Shown: piece after piece, positions 41,894-55,626 of the stretch
How the letters are laid out: each line of letters opens with the position of its first letter
Numbering within the stretch: position 1 is the first letter of the stretch
Assembly (NCBI GenBank): GCA_004009845.1
Contig: RMBW01000001.1
Span: forward strand, 434,001-498,000
Source of the DNA: Davidsoniella eucalypti
Lineage: Eukaryota > Ascomycota > Sordariomycetes > Microascales > Ceratocystidaceae
Length of the DNA: 64,000 bases
Direction: 5' to 3'
Notes under the pieces: model-generated
Told to the model about the DNA's origin: nothing
Databases searched by the model: none
Seen by the model: only the letters and a program-made list of their open reading frames with translations
Position numbers and translations under genes: made by a program

Positions 41894-43867
41894 GCAACTT
41901 CTTTCTTGGCTTAGGGTCGTTTCTGTTCAATTTTTCTTTCGGTTTTTGGGGTTTATACATTGAGGTATAATTTACATGATATATCTATGACGTGTTTTCT
42001 AGATGTTGTTGGAGAGCAGAGCCTGGCCTTACTGCGTTGGGGCATTGTACTATTATTATTGTCATTTGGCATAGAGGGCATGCCGTTATGTCATGAGTTT
42101 GCATCAATTTCATCAGGTTTTTTTTCTCCATTTATTATATGATATCTCCTTTCAAAATAATAATATGTATAAAATGGGTAGTTCTGATCATCATAGGCTG
42201 ACTTACACATTTGATTGTAACCCCTCACTACTAATATTGTCTTACTCCGCAAGACAGGCTCTCAAGTCTCAAGCTACTCCAATTTGATTTGTCGTAATGG
42301 TTATATATTGCTTAGTATATAGTGAACTGATCAGTTTCTGCTTCACGATCAGAAACGAAATATGGTCATATGCTCACCTTCCCAAAACGAAATTCCAATC
42401 TCCTGATAGCGCCGACATCGCTACTGCCTCTATTTTCTCTAAGGATATACTGGCTGCAGATATTCTGTATTGGCATAGATATACATGTATATGTATATTA
42501 ATGGAGGCGAACATCGGATCCTTCATGTATAACAAGATAGTTGCGATGGCTTCCCAGCAGCGCAAGAAAAGCTAACGAAGATCTCAGTGCATACGTACCA
42601 CGTATGGAATGATTCCTTCAAAATGAAATGAAACGTCCAAGGAGAGGGTGTTATTAGGTTCAGATATGATTGGCTACATAATTTTACATATAACATCATG
42701 GAGAGAAGTCTAAGGCAAAGAAAGGGCCATCCGAGGTATCTTCTGAGAGACTCTACCATGGTGGTATCAGAAATTTGGCGTATATATCTGTAGTTGTTAG
42801 ATACAATGTATTCGTTATTACATATTTACAGAATAATACTAGCAATAAGTCAAGTTCGAGGCTATTTAAAAGTCGCTGTCGTTCATGACATAGTTCACCG
42901 ACTCAAGTCCAATATAGGGTCTTAGTCGAGTTACTACCCAAGTCCAACAAAATGTCTACATGGCTTCGTGATCCGTAATTGTGCCAAATTCAAAGTCTCT
43001 TAGTGCCCTTCTACCCTTACCAATACAACCCATGCATGCACACATGGCACACAAATACTGTACAGATATACAGTATGTACGTACATATATATGACGACCA
43101 CTGCGACGACCACCGCAGCCCCAAGACATGAAATTTGGTTTCCCCGCGTATCTTCCTCGACTAGATTTCAGGCATCGCGAGCCAGTAGCTGATGCTTAAG
43201 ACTCCACGGGACGATCGAGCCAGCTTATCATTGGCGTGAATTATCACTTTGATAACAATAGTAGCTCGGGACAGTGTTTAAGCGCCTTACAAGCACTGTA
43301 ACTCAATCGGCAACCGCTACATTCTGGCACGTGATGCTCGCCTTGCGCTGATCCTTAGTGACGCCCTAGAGTACAGGGAGGAGGTGGAGCACGCCGTGCG
43401 AAAACGACAGCCCATAACTCCAGGCGCCACCTAGTGGTGTAAGTAGGGTAGTATGTAGTTACTGATACAGTATCGTTAATTGTAGGCTGGATGGGATGCA
43501 ATCACCTATTGAAAGGAAATATTTCAAAAGAAACCCCCTTCTTGTTTGTTTTTGTTTCTATTCATCGTCGCCTATGCCGCTTCATCTCTTCTGAATACGT
43601 TATTCTATCTGCTGTCAAAATGGCCTACCATTGATTGCCCTCAAATATATCGTTGTCAATACCCCTAATTCCACTCCTTCTCATTCGTACCAGACCAGGA
43701 GAATCTAGAACAACAGTTGTTACATTGCCACAAAATCTAGCAACCGGTCTTCATTTATATAGTCTTGCATCAACCTGTAGCTTCGGCATAGGTCTATTTG
43801 CCGCCTATCATTACCAATCTGCCGTTGAATCTCTTCGTATATTCGAGATATATCAGATATAGCTATA
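41894..43867. other. Intergenic, upstream region of GDE1-like gene
   Basis: AT-rich to about 43100, then more GC-balanced to the GDE1 start. It contains TATGTACGTACATA at 43074-43087 and the CACGTG site at 43328. No gene is seen. Confidence 0.5.
43328..43333. promoter_or_regulatory. CACGTG E-box, candidate phosphate-regulon (PHO4/NUC-1) site
   Basis: CACGTG in the context GGCACGTGATG, 535 bp upstream of the ATG of the GDE1-like gene. PHO4 in yeast and NUC-1 in Neurospora bind CACGTG in phosphate-starvation genes. The function of this site is inferred from its target. Confidence 0.4.
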
Positions 43868-46800
43868 ATGAAGTTTGGTCTCACGTAAGTAATGGTGGCC
43901 ATCGTGTACACCCTGTGCTGCCATTCTCTGACATCGTCACCCCTTCATAGTCTACCGAGAAACCAAGTCCCTGAATGGGCGGCATTCTATATCAACTATA
44001 AAGGTCTTAAAAAACTCATCAAGACTGCCGAGGAAGCTTCCGAGTCAAGTGGCACTGCCGATCTAGCTGGTAAGCAAGAATTACCATATGCTCTCACTGC
44101 TCTTGTTACTGATTATTATATTTACTTCACCCATAGAGTTCTTCTATGCCCTAGACCGTAATCTAGAGGATGTCGACAGTTTCTATAACAAGAAGTTTGC
44201 CGAGTTTTCGCGTCGCATGAACTTGCTACAGGAACGCTATGGTCGCTCACAGGACGATCTTGCGTCCTTGGATAGTGATGAAATTGAAGAGTTAATGGGT
44301 GCTCTACTCGATCTTCGATCTCACCTTCGCAAGCTGCAGTGGTTTGGCGAAATCAACCGTCGTGGATTCGTCAAAATCACCAAGAAGCTCGACAAGAAGA
44401 TTCCGTCGGTGGCCACTCAACACCGTTATATTGCAACGAAAGTCGATCCAAAGCAATTTGCCAAGGATACTACCACGACCAGGGCCCTCTCTATCATCAA
44501 CAAGCTGCTCTCTGCCCTGACGGATGACCAAAAGTTCGACGATGCCCGCTCAGTGTCTTCTACTCGTTCCATCAGTAGAGCCTCAATCAAAGGCTCGCTT
44601 ATTCTTCTTCCCCAGTCTGTGCTAGATTCTCTGGACCAGGCTGTCAAGGCTAATGACATTGTCGCTTTGGAGTCACAGCTTAATGACGGGAAGATTCTTG
44701 TCAACGTGTCCGCGCAGTCATTGATCCTTAATCTTCTTCAGAAGGCCATTTCAGCTCGGGCATATCAAGTGGTTGACTATCTAATCGCCCATACCGAGAC
44801 TTTAGATGAACCTGATGATATCAACGGTCGGAACTGTATCCATCGCTTAGTTATTCACATTGGCCGTACAAAGAGCTCATCCCGAACTAATGGTACCAAT
44901 GGTATCGTTGCCGGCTCCCAGTTCTCGGAACAGTACATGCGACCTCCTATTTCCATGTCCGAGCTGACTCTGAATGATAACGAGCCTAAGCTTCTACCGG
45001 AAAATGATGAAGCGGTGAAGATGCTGAGTTATCTTCTCGATAAGCTTACCCCATCACAACGGGCCGCCATCAAAAGCCAGGACTCATCCGGAAGAATCCC
45101 CCTTCACTATGCGGCGCAGTTTGGCTTTGTTGTCTTATGCGATATCCTGATGAAGAAGATGCAAGAGTGGAAGCTGTTCAATGTCCAGGATGGCGTCGAT
45201 GCCCTGGAATGGCAGGATAAAGATGGATATGCACCTCTCCATCTTAGTGTCATTGGTGGCCACCCTCGTACTACACAGGCCCTCATTGATGGCCAGTACT
45301 GGAAGATCGCCGCAGGGTCCGGAGAAACTCCCCAAAGGGCTGCTGCTCATTCTGGATCAGTGCTGGCAATCGCCGCCAAGGCCAACTTCTTCGAAATCGT
45401 TGAGATGCTGGTGAAAGCCGGCGTTGATATCAATTGGCAGGATAACACAGGCGAGACCGCTTTGCACATAGCGGCTCGATATGACCAGGTTCAGTGTGCC
45501 AAAGTTCTTCTAGATGGTGGTGCCAATATTGACATCACTGAATCCACCTACGATTGGACGCCTCTTCATGTGGCCTCTGTGGATGGAAAGTTAGCCGCAG
45601 TAGAACTCTTAGCTCAGAACGGCGCAACTCTAGAGATGCTAGACTCTTCGGGTTGGACTGCGAAAGAACATGCAGCGTTTCGTGGTCATATGCATGTTGC
45701 CAACTTTTTACAAGAGACCATAGATAAACAATCACCTCCCGCCCTTCGTCCCCCCTTGACGCCATCTAGTACCAAGGGTGATTCAGGCGTATCATCCATT
45801 GATAACCGTCGCTCCAATGGCAAGGCACCGGAGCCTGTCAAGACATTCGGTCATAGATACCTCAAGGATGAAAGTTTGGTGCTCGTGAGTCTAGGTTCTA
45901 TGGACATGCGCAAAATCATCGAAGCTGTCCAGCTAGACCATGTGCCGCTTGCTTCTGCACACTCCACTGAGCTTGACACAGCTTTATCTATCGTGGTCTC
46001 TGCTTCCGGCGCTCAGGGCGAACCTTCAGTGATAGATCTTCCAGCCCAGGACAATATCATGACGGATCCTATTGTATTCAAAACCAATGATGCTACAAAG
46101 GTCAAGCTACTCTTCGATCTTGTACCCACCTATTCTGCTGGCCAGCGTAAGATCGGCCGTGCTGTGGCGTTGCTTTCTGCAGTTCGTCCCTCGATCGGTG
46201 CGAAGAGGATGAACCTACAGGGCGATGTTTGCGTTCCGATAGTCGATGTGAATTTAGATGTAATCGGTGCTGTCAACTTCAACTTCTTGGTAATCACACC
46301 ATTTTCTCACCCCAACATTGAGATTACATCGGATAAGACATACTGGAAGAAGATGTCATCTACAATGGTCATTGGCCATCGCGGTTTGGGGAAGAACGCC
46401 ACTTCTTCGAAGTCACTACAGCTAGGCGAGAACACAGTACCATCGTTCATTGCTGCGGCCAATCTTGGAGCTCAATATGTCGAGTTTGATGTTCAATTGA
46501 CAAAGGATCATGTTCCAGTCATCTATCATGACTTCCTCGTCAGCGAAACCGGCATCGACGCCCCTGTGCATACCTTGACACTGGAACAATTCCTACATAT
46601 CAACCCTGGCTCAAATCGGGCTCCTCTACCTGACGCGGCCAAACAGAACGGAGGTAAGTCAAGAAGCACTAGTGTTGGGCCTCCCCGTCGATCTCGGACG
46701 CTTGGTTTCGCTGGGGATGGCCACAATGAGATGAATGAGCGTATGAAGCACACCCGTGATTTCAAGAATCAAGGATACAAGGGCAACTCTCGTGGTAACT

Positions 46801-47498
46801 TTATCCAGGCACCGTTTGCTACGCTCGAAGATCTTTTCCGGCAGTTGCCCGAGCACGTGGGATTCAACATCGAAATGAAGTACCCTATGCTCCACGAAAG
46901 TGAAGAGCAGGAGATGGATACATACGCAGTCGAGCTCAACTCATTTTGTGACACGATTCTTTCCAAGGTGTATGATTTGGCAGGCACCAGACACATCATT
47001 TTCTCGTCATTCAACCCTGATATCTGCTTGTGTCTCAGCTTCAAGCAACCCTCGATGCCTATCATGTTCCTAACAGACGCCGGTATATGCCCCGTGGGTG
47101 ATATTAGAGCTTCGTCCCTACAAGAAGCTGTAAGATTTGCTAGCCGGTGGAACCTCTTGGGTGTTGTCAGTGCCGTCGAGCCCCTCATAAACAGTCCAAG
47201 ACTCGTTCGTGTAGTCAAGGAAAGCGGTCTGGTCTGCGTCAGCTACGGTTCTATGAATAATAACCCTGCTATGGTCCAGGTAAGTCTTCTTTCCTATATC
47301 ATCAAATGTGAATACCTAACTAACGCCTTACAGAAACAAGTTCAAGAGGGTATCGATGCGGTCATCGTTGATAATGTTCTTGCTATCAGACAGGGTCTTA
47401 CAACCCATGAGCAAGCGCAAACCAGCGAGAATGGCGTCTCTCCAGTTTCGCAATCCCCACCCTCATCAAGTGATGTTGCCAAGGCTCAAGAGGCTTAG
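43868..47498 (+). CDS. GDE1: SPX-ankyrin-GDPD glycerophosphodiesterase, GDE1 type
   Basis: Exons: 43868-43884, 43951-44069, 44137-47279 and 47334-47498; introns of 66, 67 and 54 nt. The product is 1147 residues. The N-terminal SPX domain (MKFGLTLPRNQVPEWAAFYINYKGLKKLIK; KLQWFGEINRRGFVKITKKL) should bind inositol pyrophosphates. Ankyrin repeats follow (GRIPLHYAAQFG, GYAPLHLSVIGG, GETALHIAARYD, DWTPLHVASVDG). The C-terminal GDPD domain starts at VIGHRGLGKN (His793) and keeps GENTVPSF, YVEFDVQLTKD and YHDF, the expected catalytic and metal residues. This favours an active Gde1 over the PHO81/NUC-2 paralog, whose domain is degenerate. Family role: cytosolic hydrolysis of glycerophosphocholine to choline and glycerol-3-phosphate. 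Confidence 0.93.
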
Positions 47499-50400
47499 AT
47501 CTGCTTACTTGAACAACACTAGAAGAGCTTTGAATCTGAACATGGTATCAGCGACCTCAAATTCGAAATTATAGGAACTAATTACAGAGTGCTTTCGGGA
47601 TGAGATAGTCATACTGATACTGTTTTACCCAACATAAATTAATAGTGATATCGTGCTGTGATGTAGCCATTAAGTGGGCAGGGTTCAATGATTAAGTATT
47701 TCATCATCTCATCTTATTGATCTCCAAACACGGACTTGCGCTATCAATGCTTGGCTCGTATTAGTATTGAGTTAGTCAGTTGACATAGCCTAGAAGTGGT
47801 TCATCTTTAGCTTCCGGAGATTCATATAGACTTATCTAGCATTCAAGTTCTACTATATCCGATACGTCGAGGTAAAAAGTCGAGCCGGGGTATTCCTTGA
47901 ATAAGGAAAAAGACGCATTTTTTTCTGAAAAATAGGGTTGCCTCGTGGGATCCGCCGCCACTTTCCGAACCAAAATCAGAAGCTTTATTGACATGGCCAA
48001 AAACTCGATTCCTTGCGGAGAGGATCACGGCGAAGTCCTTCTTGGCGTTTTTCCTCCTCATTATTCTTCTATCGGTTCTTAGTTCGTAGTATCTAACTTA
48101 GACTATTATGAACAGACATTTTAGTCTAAGCTTTATTTAGCGGAACTATGATAGTAATATTAAGGTTGAAAGATCACGGACAGTGAGATCTCATAAGTAG
48201 TTACGTGCGCGAGCGATTTGGAATGAAAGCATTGTTTCCAACGTACAGCTACGTCTAGGATTTTGTATCCTAAGAGCTTCCTAGATAGGGTCGAATAGCC
48301 GCTGAGGCCATATTCAAGACTTGAGATGGGATGTTTCAACCAAATAACAGACAAAACCCCTCAGGCAGAAAAAGGAAGTATGGAAGCAAAAATGGCATCG
48401 TTAAAACAATCTTCAGAAGGGGGGGGGGCTATGCCCGGCGGCTGGTAAAGCAAGATGAATCACGCCAACTGAGACTATTTCTTTATATTTCTTTTTCTTT
48501 TTCCTGGGGATAGCAAGTACTAGTGCTATGAAGACGTACATATTACTAGTTGCTGCAGATTTTCTTTTCTTTCTGTTGTCACGACATGTCGAAAAGGGCA
48601 GCAAGATACAAAATAGGGGATGTGTGGTCTAACAATTATTTCCCCGGGAATCCTGAATGAATCATATCTACAGTCAATCTACGACATTGGAGACCACCCC
48701 CATGCCATCAGAAGTCATATGTACAGATATATGTACATACATATAGCTCTTAGGGTAGGGTGTATGTATATACTTGGTAAATCACTAGTATAGCTGTGTA
48801 GGCAGTACCGACTGATTGACTCAAGCTCCGGAATATCGATCCCATAACTCCGTTCAGCAATATCATCTTTCCTATCTACTCCAGACACATCACGTTGTCA
48901 ACTAATCCTCGCAGCTGCAAGCACGATGGACATATCGTCTACAGACTTCGATTCTCGGTTGCGTAGCCGAGCTCGTCTGCGTGGAAGATCAGCAGGCGCT
49001 ATGTTTGCTAATATTAACGTGGTTTATATCGTGTATTGATGGACGAGTATAACAACGGTAAGTCGTAAGTTTATAGGAGCTGCCGGTAAACTTGCCTCAT
49101 GCATTTACTTAGTTTGAAGAATCGAAAAAAAGGAAATATTGCCTAAATACGTGTCTCTTTACGTAGGCGGCAGATGATAAAGAGAGTAAATGAGCTATCA
49201 GAATGTATTGCGGTAAAGGGCAAGGCTTACAAAATCATCCTCATCCTCGGGTGCTGGATAGTAATAGTAGTTTCTCGCTAATGTAGTTGCTCTCGATGAT
49301 CTCCATATCAGGAATATAGAACAAGGACCAGCCATTCGACAATTGTGTGGCATAAAAACATACTAACAAAGATCTCCCAACTGTCTGGTTGAAGGTTTAT
49401 CGAACGAGGGCTTGATTTAGACTAGTGAACGAGCCTGTTCATTCTAGTTCCATGAGGCTATATGTAGTAATTCCCAACTGTTGGGGCAGTTCAAGATAAA
49501 GGAAGTGTGACATGTTTATACGGTGGAGATCATACTAAAGAAGGCTTTAACTTCATCAACACACCCCAATAGCGGAAAAATAACTTTGAGAGACTCCCTT
49601 CAAGTTGAGATTACAGATATTGAGACAATTCTAGCAGGGGATGGCTTTACACAAATACGTTTGTATCATTGGGGTCTGTATGTATCATTAAGTCCGTGGC
49701 ATGTATGCTGTTAACGGGTTCTCTCGTGTTTCAAACCGTGCAAATGGGCTCTTTTTCTTTTTCTGATGATTTGGTGCTTAATGGTCGAAGATTCGAGGTG
49801 CTGATTTCATCATTGAAACCATGACATAGATTCTAGATGTAATAATTGGGCAGCTAGTATCTTTAACCGTGAAAATAAGACGAAGATGGTTCATAGAATG
49901 CAGTCAGCCACGCTAATTTGATTATCCACTAAGAAGCTAGATAAAATCCATACCAAAACGGCAAATTTAGGATAGATGGAAAGCAGCTCATGCAACAACC
50001 CATCCTTTTTTTATAGAATTCTTATTGATACCTTGGGGATATGCAGCCAGCCTATATTTGTATGTACATATTTGTTCGCCCTTCTCCACCCTGTAGGCAT
50101 TTTATCTTGCTTTTGACCTATAAAATCTTTCCATTCTCAAGCTCATAAATATTGTTTCCTATTCTTGAAGCTACTCGTTTGGGAAATACACAGATTGAGT
50201 ATGTTTTAAGGCTGGCTGATCATATAAGATTGTATAATATAGCTTGGCACACACATGCATGGACAGTAGTATGCGGTGGAACTCAGTGCTTTAAAGGTGT
50301 AAAATTTGGAATGCTATATAGTTAGCTTCTTGCCTAAAGCCCGTGAAAAGAGAATAAACGATACGTGCTAGAGAGCCCATGGATATGGTTGTAAGTCCAA

Positions 50401-53400
50401 GTATATTATGATAATGGATGAGCCTCACCGAGACAGTAGATGGCCACTAACATACTTCCTAGTGTATATATGCTATATTACACAAGAACTGTTCTATATA
50501 AGCAAAAAAGCTGAAAATGTTGGTGACAAATTGTCCGCCGTGGCTCTCTTGACTGCCGTTTTCGGCGCTATATTGAGAAACTAGTGATTTTACATGTACC
50601 CATCATACACGGGAAAAAAGAGGCGGTAGGCTTCCTGCAGGAAACAAATCAAAGCCTGATAAACATAAAAGAAAGAGCGTTAGGCCATTGACACAGAAGC
50701 TTATAACGCTTGAGTGTGGTAATAAGATAAAGCAGAGTATTCCAAAGCAAAGCTTGGCGTCTGCTATAATCCGGATAGCGTTCGTAATTGATACCATAGC
50801 ACAGAGTCTCCGTAGAGCTGAAGCTAAATTATGGATAGGACATGTACATAGTTACTGATGAGAAGATCAACTTGGCTGTAAGGCGCAAGATATGTACGGA
50901 TTGAGTATCAGACAGGTCTCTATAAAGCATCTGTTCAAAACGTTTATATTTTCATCAGGTGTAACAAAAACAGTTGCTGGCACCATGGGTCTCTTTCATT
51001 CAGCTGTCCAGGGCGAGGGGGGGGGTGGTGTGATAATGGCCTACGTCCTTATCACCTCTATCACAATACATCACCGAAAAAGACGAACAGAAGATAGGTT
51101 CTGTATAGTAGTTTCGCCCCCCCATCACATCATGAGGAACATGATCTTCTCTAACGGCATTACGAACTGATAGTGAAGGAAAGGACTCTTATGGCATCCC
51201 ATACTATTGCATTGACGAGGCTTGTCGTATCAAATCATGGCATTCTATCCAACCGAAAGAATCGATATCGGTCATTTTTTACCATGCTTCGTCATAGTAT
51301 TGAATTATCTTTGGAGGATGGCTATTAACAGCTACTATTATCTATAGGCCTAGTTCGCCTCGGCCTTGGTTGTAAGCACATAAGTAATTGTGTCTTTTGG
51401 ATATGCTGATTTCTTTGCCTGTTCGGGCATAGTACTCAGGTCTCTATTTTATTCTACCTGTAGTCACCTGTACTGTCTGTAGATCACCAAGCCACTAAAG
51501 TCTCTCACCCGCCTGAAGAGGCGAAGTGAAAAAGAAAAAGAAAAACGACACAATAAAGCTACCTAGTATGGTACTATACATAAACACGATTGCGTTGTGA
51601 AAAAAGCGGTGCTACAGCAGATAGAGCCAGTACCGTTCGTTTGTGATTAATGACTATATGATATAGATGGGCACTCGGCGTTAAGAAATGTGTAAGCTCT
51701 TCTGCTTTGAGAACCGTTTTGCTAATATAGAAAAAGAGACGGCGACATTTATAGCGGATACAAAAAAAAGATCACATTTCCCAGCTGAAAACATCCTCAG
51801 CACTTGGCAGAGAAACTTCAGTGCAGAACTTTCGACTACAAGTAGGTGTCATTTTGCTTTGAATTTATAGTCTCAACTTCATAGCCTTAATCGTATGCGA
51901 GTTTCACAGACATCGACAAGCTGTTTCTTTGGCTATCGACACATTCAGCTGCGAGCAAGTGTTTATCAGCAAGGAGAGAACAGGACACGAAGTGTGATAT
52001 CGGGCGCACATACCGGGGGTATCAGGCAGGATCTGTACTATAGTAGATGTATAGCCCAGCTGTTTGTCGGACAGAGTCCCGTACCGCACTGTAGGTTTCG
52101 GCGGTCAATAAAGATAAGCTGGTGCAATGTAAGGTAGCGTTGTATGTAAAGCCTTATTATATCTTCACCAGGAGCGCAGGGTTGGTACTATGGACTACAA
52201 AGCTATAGTGGCCGAGGAAATCATTATGATTTGTTGGCTAGCAGAGGAGTAGTTCTCGGGGATTAGACTGTGCTCATAGGTTTTTATACTGTTATATAGG
52301 GATAGCTTATGAATTTCAATTTTAATAGATCATCATCGCTTGCTACTGCGTTGGTAGATGCTACATACATGTACACTCCTCCAACTCGAACTATGAGGTC
52401 ACACAAACTGGCTATCTAAGACAAGTTGCCAACAACTTCGTCAGCGGCAGATATACGACATAGCCAAGTCTTGGTGTTGCAATGCCTTGGATTTCTAGAC
52501 ACATAGACTGGGATTTAGAGCCCGAATTACTTCTCAAAAACAGCGTAATCACAAGTGTTGTGGTTGCACAGAGAAGCTCGTAGACTAGGTAAGAGGCAGG
52601 CTAGCTAACGAAGTCCGTGATGATTCTCACCCACACACTTAGTGATTGATCAAGACCAATGTTCTTTTTTTTTTCAAGAATCTTGGAAGAGATCTATAGC
52701 ATTGCATTGTGCGGTATATCTGGTAGCCAATCAGTTCTCAGTACAGATACTACTCATGCATTCCTTCCCCAAGCGACATGCATAAGCAAAAGCAATACCA
52801 CGCCTCCCATCCGGATTCCACATTTCAATAGAACGAAGAATTGCAGTTGCGGGGTGACTTCCATGGATCTTGGGTATTCTCCAAATCAACAGGTATATAG
52901 ATACGCAAACCCGCGATATCAATAAAGGCGGTAATGTAGTAGTAACATACAACTAGTTGGTAGTAATAATAGTAACAGTAGTTGCAGTAGCAGCACTGCA
53001 TGCAAGATCCGTCTGCAGCATCTGCTTGTAATAAAAACAAGTGGGCTTTTAGCCGATGTGTTGGCAGTGGAATGATGACAGACAGAAGATGGTAACGGCG
53101 GTAGCAAAATCCCTCGAGAGATACTAGCACGGCATAAAGACAACGAGGCGGTCATCAGGTGAAGATTTGGCAGTGGAGCGGGCCCCGATAGAACATATCT
53201 GACCGTGTCTAGAACTCTGAAAACATTGTCTGTGGGCTGGGCCATATATCGGCGAGGAGGGGAGCTTGATGACGAAGCTGCAGGAGTAAATCCTGGGGGG
53301 GGAGGGGAGGAGGAGATGGAGAAAAAGACCATCCCCCATTCTTTCGTCGGAGTGCTTCTACCACTGATAGGCTACGGGCAGAAGCCCAAAATGTGATCTG

Positions 53401-54440
53401 CCAACTGGCAGGAGCCTATCTGCATCTGCATGGTGATGAGGGCGGGCATATACCATGTACTATATTGAGTAGACGGTGAGAAATGGCTATGCCCGTATTG
53501 GTTGTTTGTGATCTATGTATGTTTACGACGGGGATTGCTTTTGAGGATCTGTAAGGCAGGGCGTTTATTGAGCTAGTTTTTGCTTTGAGATGCTGCTGCT
53601 CAATGAATTGCTGTATGAAAATTCTACTCAAGTCGGGAACAGGCTGCCGGCATTAGTTTTGCCTTGTGCAACCGTACGGCACACCAAAGATGGACCCGAA
53701 TTCTGAGAAACCCCGAAGATAACCAGAGATCAAGACATTGCTGTATTACTCTCAAATCTGCTATGACGGTGTAGTCCATGGCTGAGTCTGTGTCTAGACT
53801 CTAGCTTCTCAGGATATATTACGCCGTGTAACTCAGCTTGGTAGTCTTTACAGCTGCTCCTACGACATCGGAGTCCTCAGAGCTAGAACATAAATGGGCC
53901 TTGTGATGTCGACATCGGCAAAACAGAAGACCAACAGGAGAAAGCCGAGTTCCAGACGCTATTGCTTACGTACAGACCGCCTTATGGGCAAATGCCTTTA
54001 GTGACGAAGGAACACTCAGAGTGGCCATGGCAACGGGTCGTATCTCACCGACTACGTGGGATGGTTGGTGATTGCGGTGTGATTAGTACACGTTCTCTAG
54101 GTTCAGCCTGCATCAATGTATGCCATGTAATGTATGTATGTATGTATGTACACATGTACATCGATATGTGTGTCTACAAAGCGTCGGCCTACAGTAGTAT
54201 GTTCATACATGCATTGCCTTACATATCCATACACCACGGCGCGACTTGATGGTTGTGCATTACTACAACGCAAATTCTCTCATAATATAGCCTCCCAGTG
54301 ATAGTATTAGCATTGATGTATGCTGTTAGTATCGTATCGTATTGTATTGTGTATATTATATAGTCATGCGGATAGGCCGTGACTTAAGGTCGATCGACTT
54401 TCTCCCCTCCCGGCGGGGACATGCTGACTGTTGAACTAGG
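47499..54440. other. Gene desert, first part
   Basis: No gene, tRNA or transposon domain was recognised. Features are TATGTACATA-type motifs (48720-48745), G8 runs (48419 and 51018) and short ORFs below 140 codons that lack family resemblance. A fragment GTGCTATGAAGACGTA near 48523 resembles the right half of the 36-bp core. Confidence 0.5.
54131..54150. repeat. Tetranucleotide microsatellite (TATG)n
   Basis: About five tandem units of TGTA/TATG. Confidence 0.9.
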
Positions 54441-54445
54441 AAAAA

Positions 54446-54830
54446 CAAAGGATTGGCACTGCTGACAGTGTAGGCTGGTTAGGCCTGTGTTGGCTTTGGA
54501 GGGCGCTGTACCGCGACAAGACTCCCGCGCCGCGGGTTGGGCAATCGGAGCCTCCAAAGAGATTGCCCGTCGGGTGTGAGTGTGTCTCCCTAAGCTTGGA
54601 GGTGGAAGTGACTCGGGAGACCGGCGATCGCGGATGGGGAGGCAATTGTCGGTGAGAACATCCCTGAAAAGTCGGGCTCAAGGCCTCACGACTCGGTGCC
54701 TCGAAAACGACAAGTGTCGAAAAAGAAAACGGGAATGGACGGCAGCATTGGGAAGATGTGCCGGCCGCTCTTAAAAAGCCCACGACGAAGGGGAAAAATC
54801 CGTCTGTTATGGACGGAGGGTGAGGTACTG
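54446..54830. ncRNA. Candidate structured RNA in a GC-rich island
   Basis: A GC-rich block sits in otherwise AT-richer DNA and contains several perfect inverted repeats: CTTTGGAGG with CCTCCAAAG, GGGCAATC with GATTGCCC, CCCGCG with CGCGGG (1-nt loop), TCTCCC with GGGAGA, AGTCG with CGACT, and TCCGTC with GACGGA (54799-54817). No ORF in it looks like protein. On the minus strand it ends at TTTTT (54441-54445), a possible pol III stop. I could not match it to RNase P, MRP, SRP, U3 or telomerase RNA. Strand and function are unknown. Confidence 0.3.
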
Positions 54831-54844
54831 TAAACTCAATGGTA

Positions 54845-54861
54845 CCCCCCCCCCCCCCCCC
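54845..54861. repeat. Homopolymer C17
   Basis: Seventeen consecutive C at the edge of the GC-rich island. Its length may be unreliable in sequencing. Confidence 0.95.
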
Positions 54862-55626
54862 GAGGGAAGGTTGTGCTATTAGTATCGTTATTGTTATTGT
54901 TATAGCATGGGGATACATACTCACTCATCAACAATACTACCAGCCAGTTCTCTACTTTTGGCTTCTGGAAATAGATGCTGCAAGCAAAGGGTCTAACGGA
55001 ACATAGAGTACCGCTGTTGGTCTCTTGAGTTACCGATACGATGGCCCTGGGGCCTTGGGTCATAGGGACCAAGCCACTGCAACGGACGTTGCATGAGGTC
55101 GGCCGTCGATTCGAGCATCGTTTGATCTCGCTTGTGCAATTATATACATATTGGTATTTGCCGTAGTTATGCAACTGTAGTCCCTACCAGCTTCTACATT
55201 CAGGAGGTCAAGATAGGCCAAAGGACGCTGACATGAAAAAAAAGAAAAGCAGTGGCCATATTGCACAAGCGGTCTGGAAATATTGTCCGTCTTTCCGTAT
55301 TCTGGCGAGAAGCTATGCCCCAGGCAACTCGGTATAGTATATCATAGCATATTATAGTGCATTGCAGTAAGGAGGATCAGAAACTTCAGGTATTGCCAAA
55401 AGGACACTGTATAGCCACGTTCAGGAAAGCAATAGCTACGGCGGAGTTTTAAAGAGCGGCAAGCAATAGCCAAAGCCATGAAGCTCGCGCCAATATGGCA
55501 ACCGACCAACCGCACGAATAAAAGGTTAAATGAGCAGCCTGGAAAGCTTAAGATGCACACATACCACCAAATGCCGTCGAGTATCACTATGGTATTGCCG
55601 GCTTACTTGTGGTGCCAGCTGCTGCA

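Noticed and set aside
52370..52400. Possible tRNA B box on the minus strand (GTTCGAGTTGG)
   Set aside because: The flanks do not form a T stem, and no acceptor or anticodon arm could be built.
54471..54487. GGTTAGG string as a possible telomerase RNA template
   Set aside because: Only seven bases match a TTAGGG-type repeat, less than the one and a half repeats of a real template.
54660..54690. GAAAAGTCGGGCTC resembling the RNase P CR-I motif
   Set aside because: No matching CR-V partner was found downstream, so the similarity is not enough.
54436..54924. 162-codon minus-strand frame over the GC-rich island
   Set aside because: It translates the C17 run into a glycine run and has no family character; stop codons are rare simply because GC is high.
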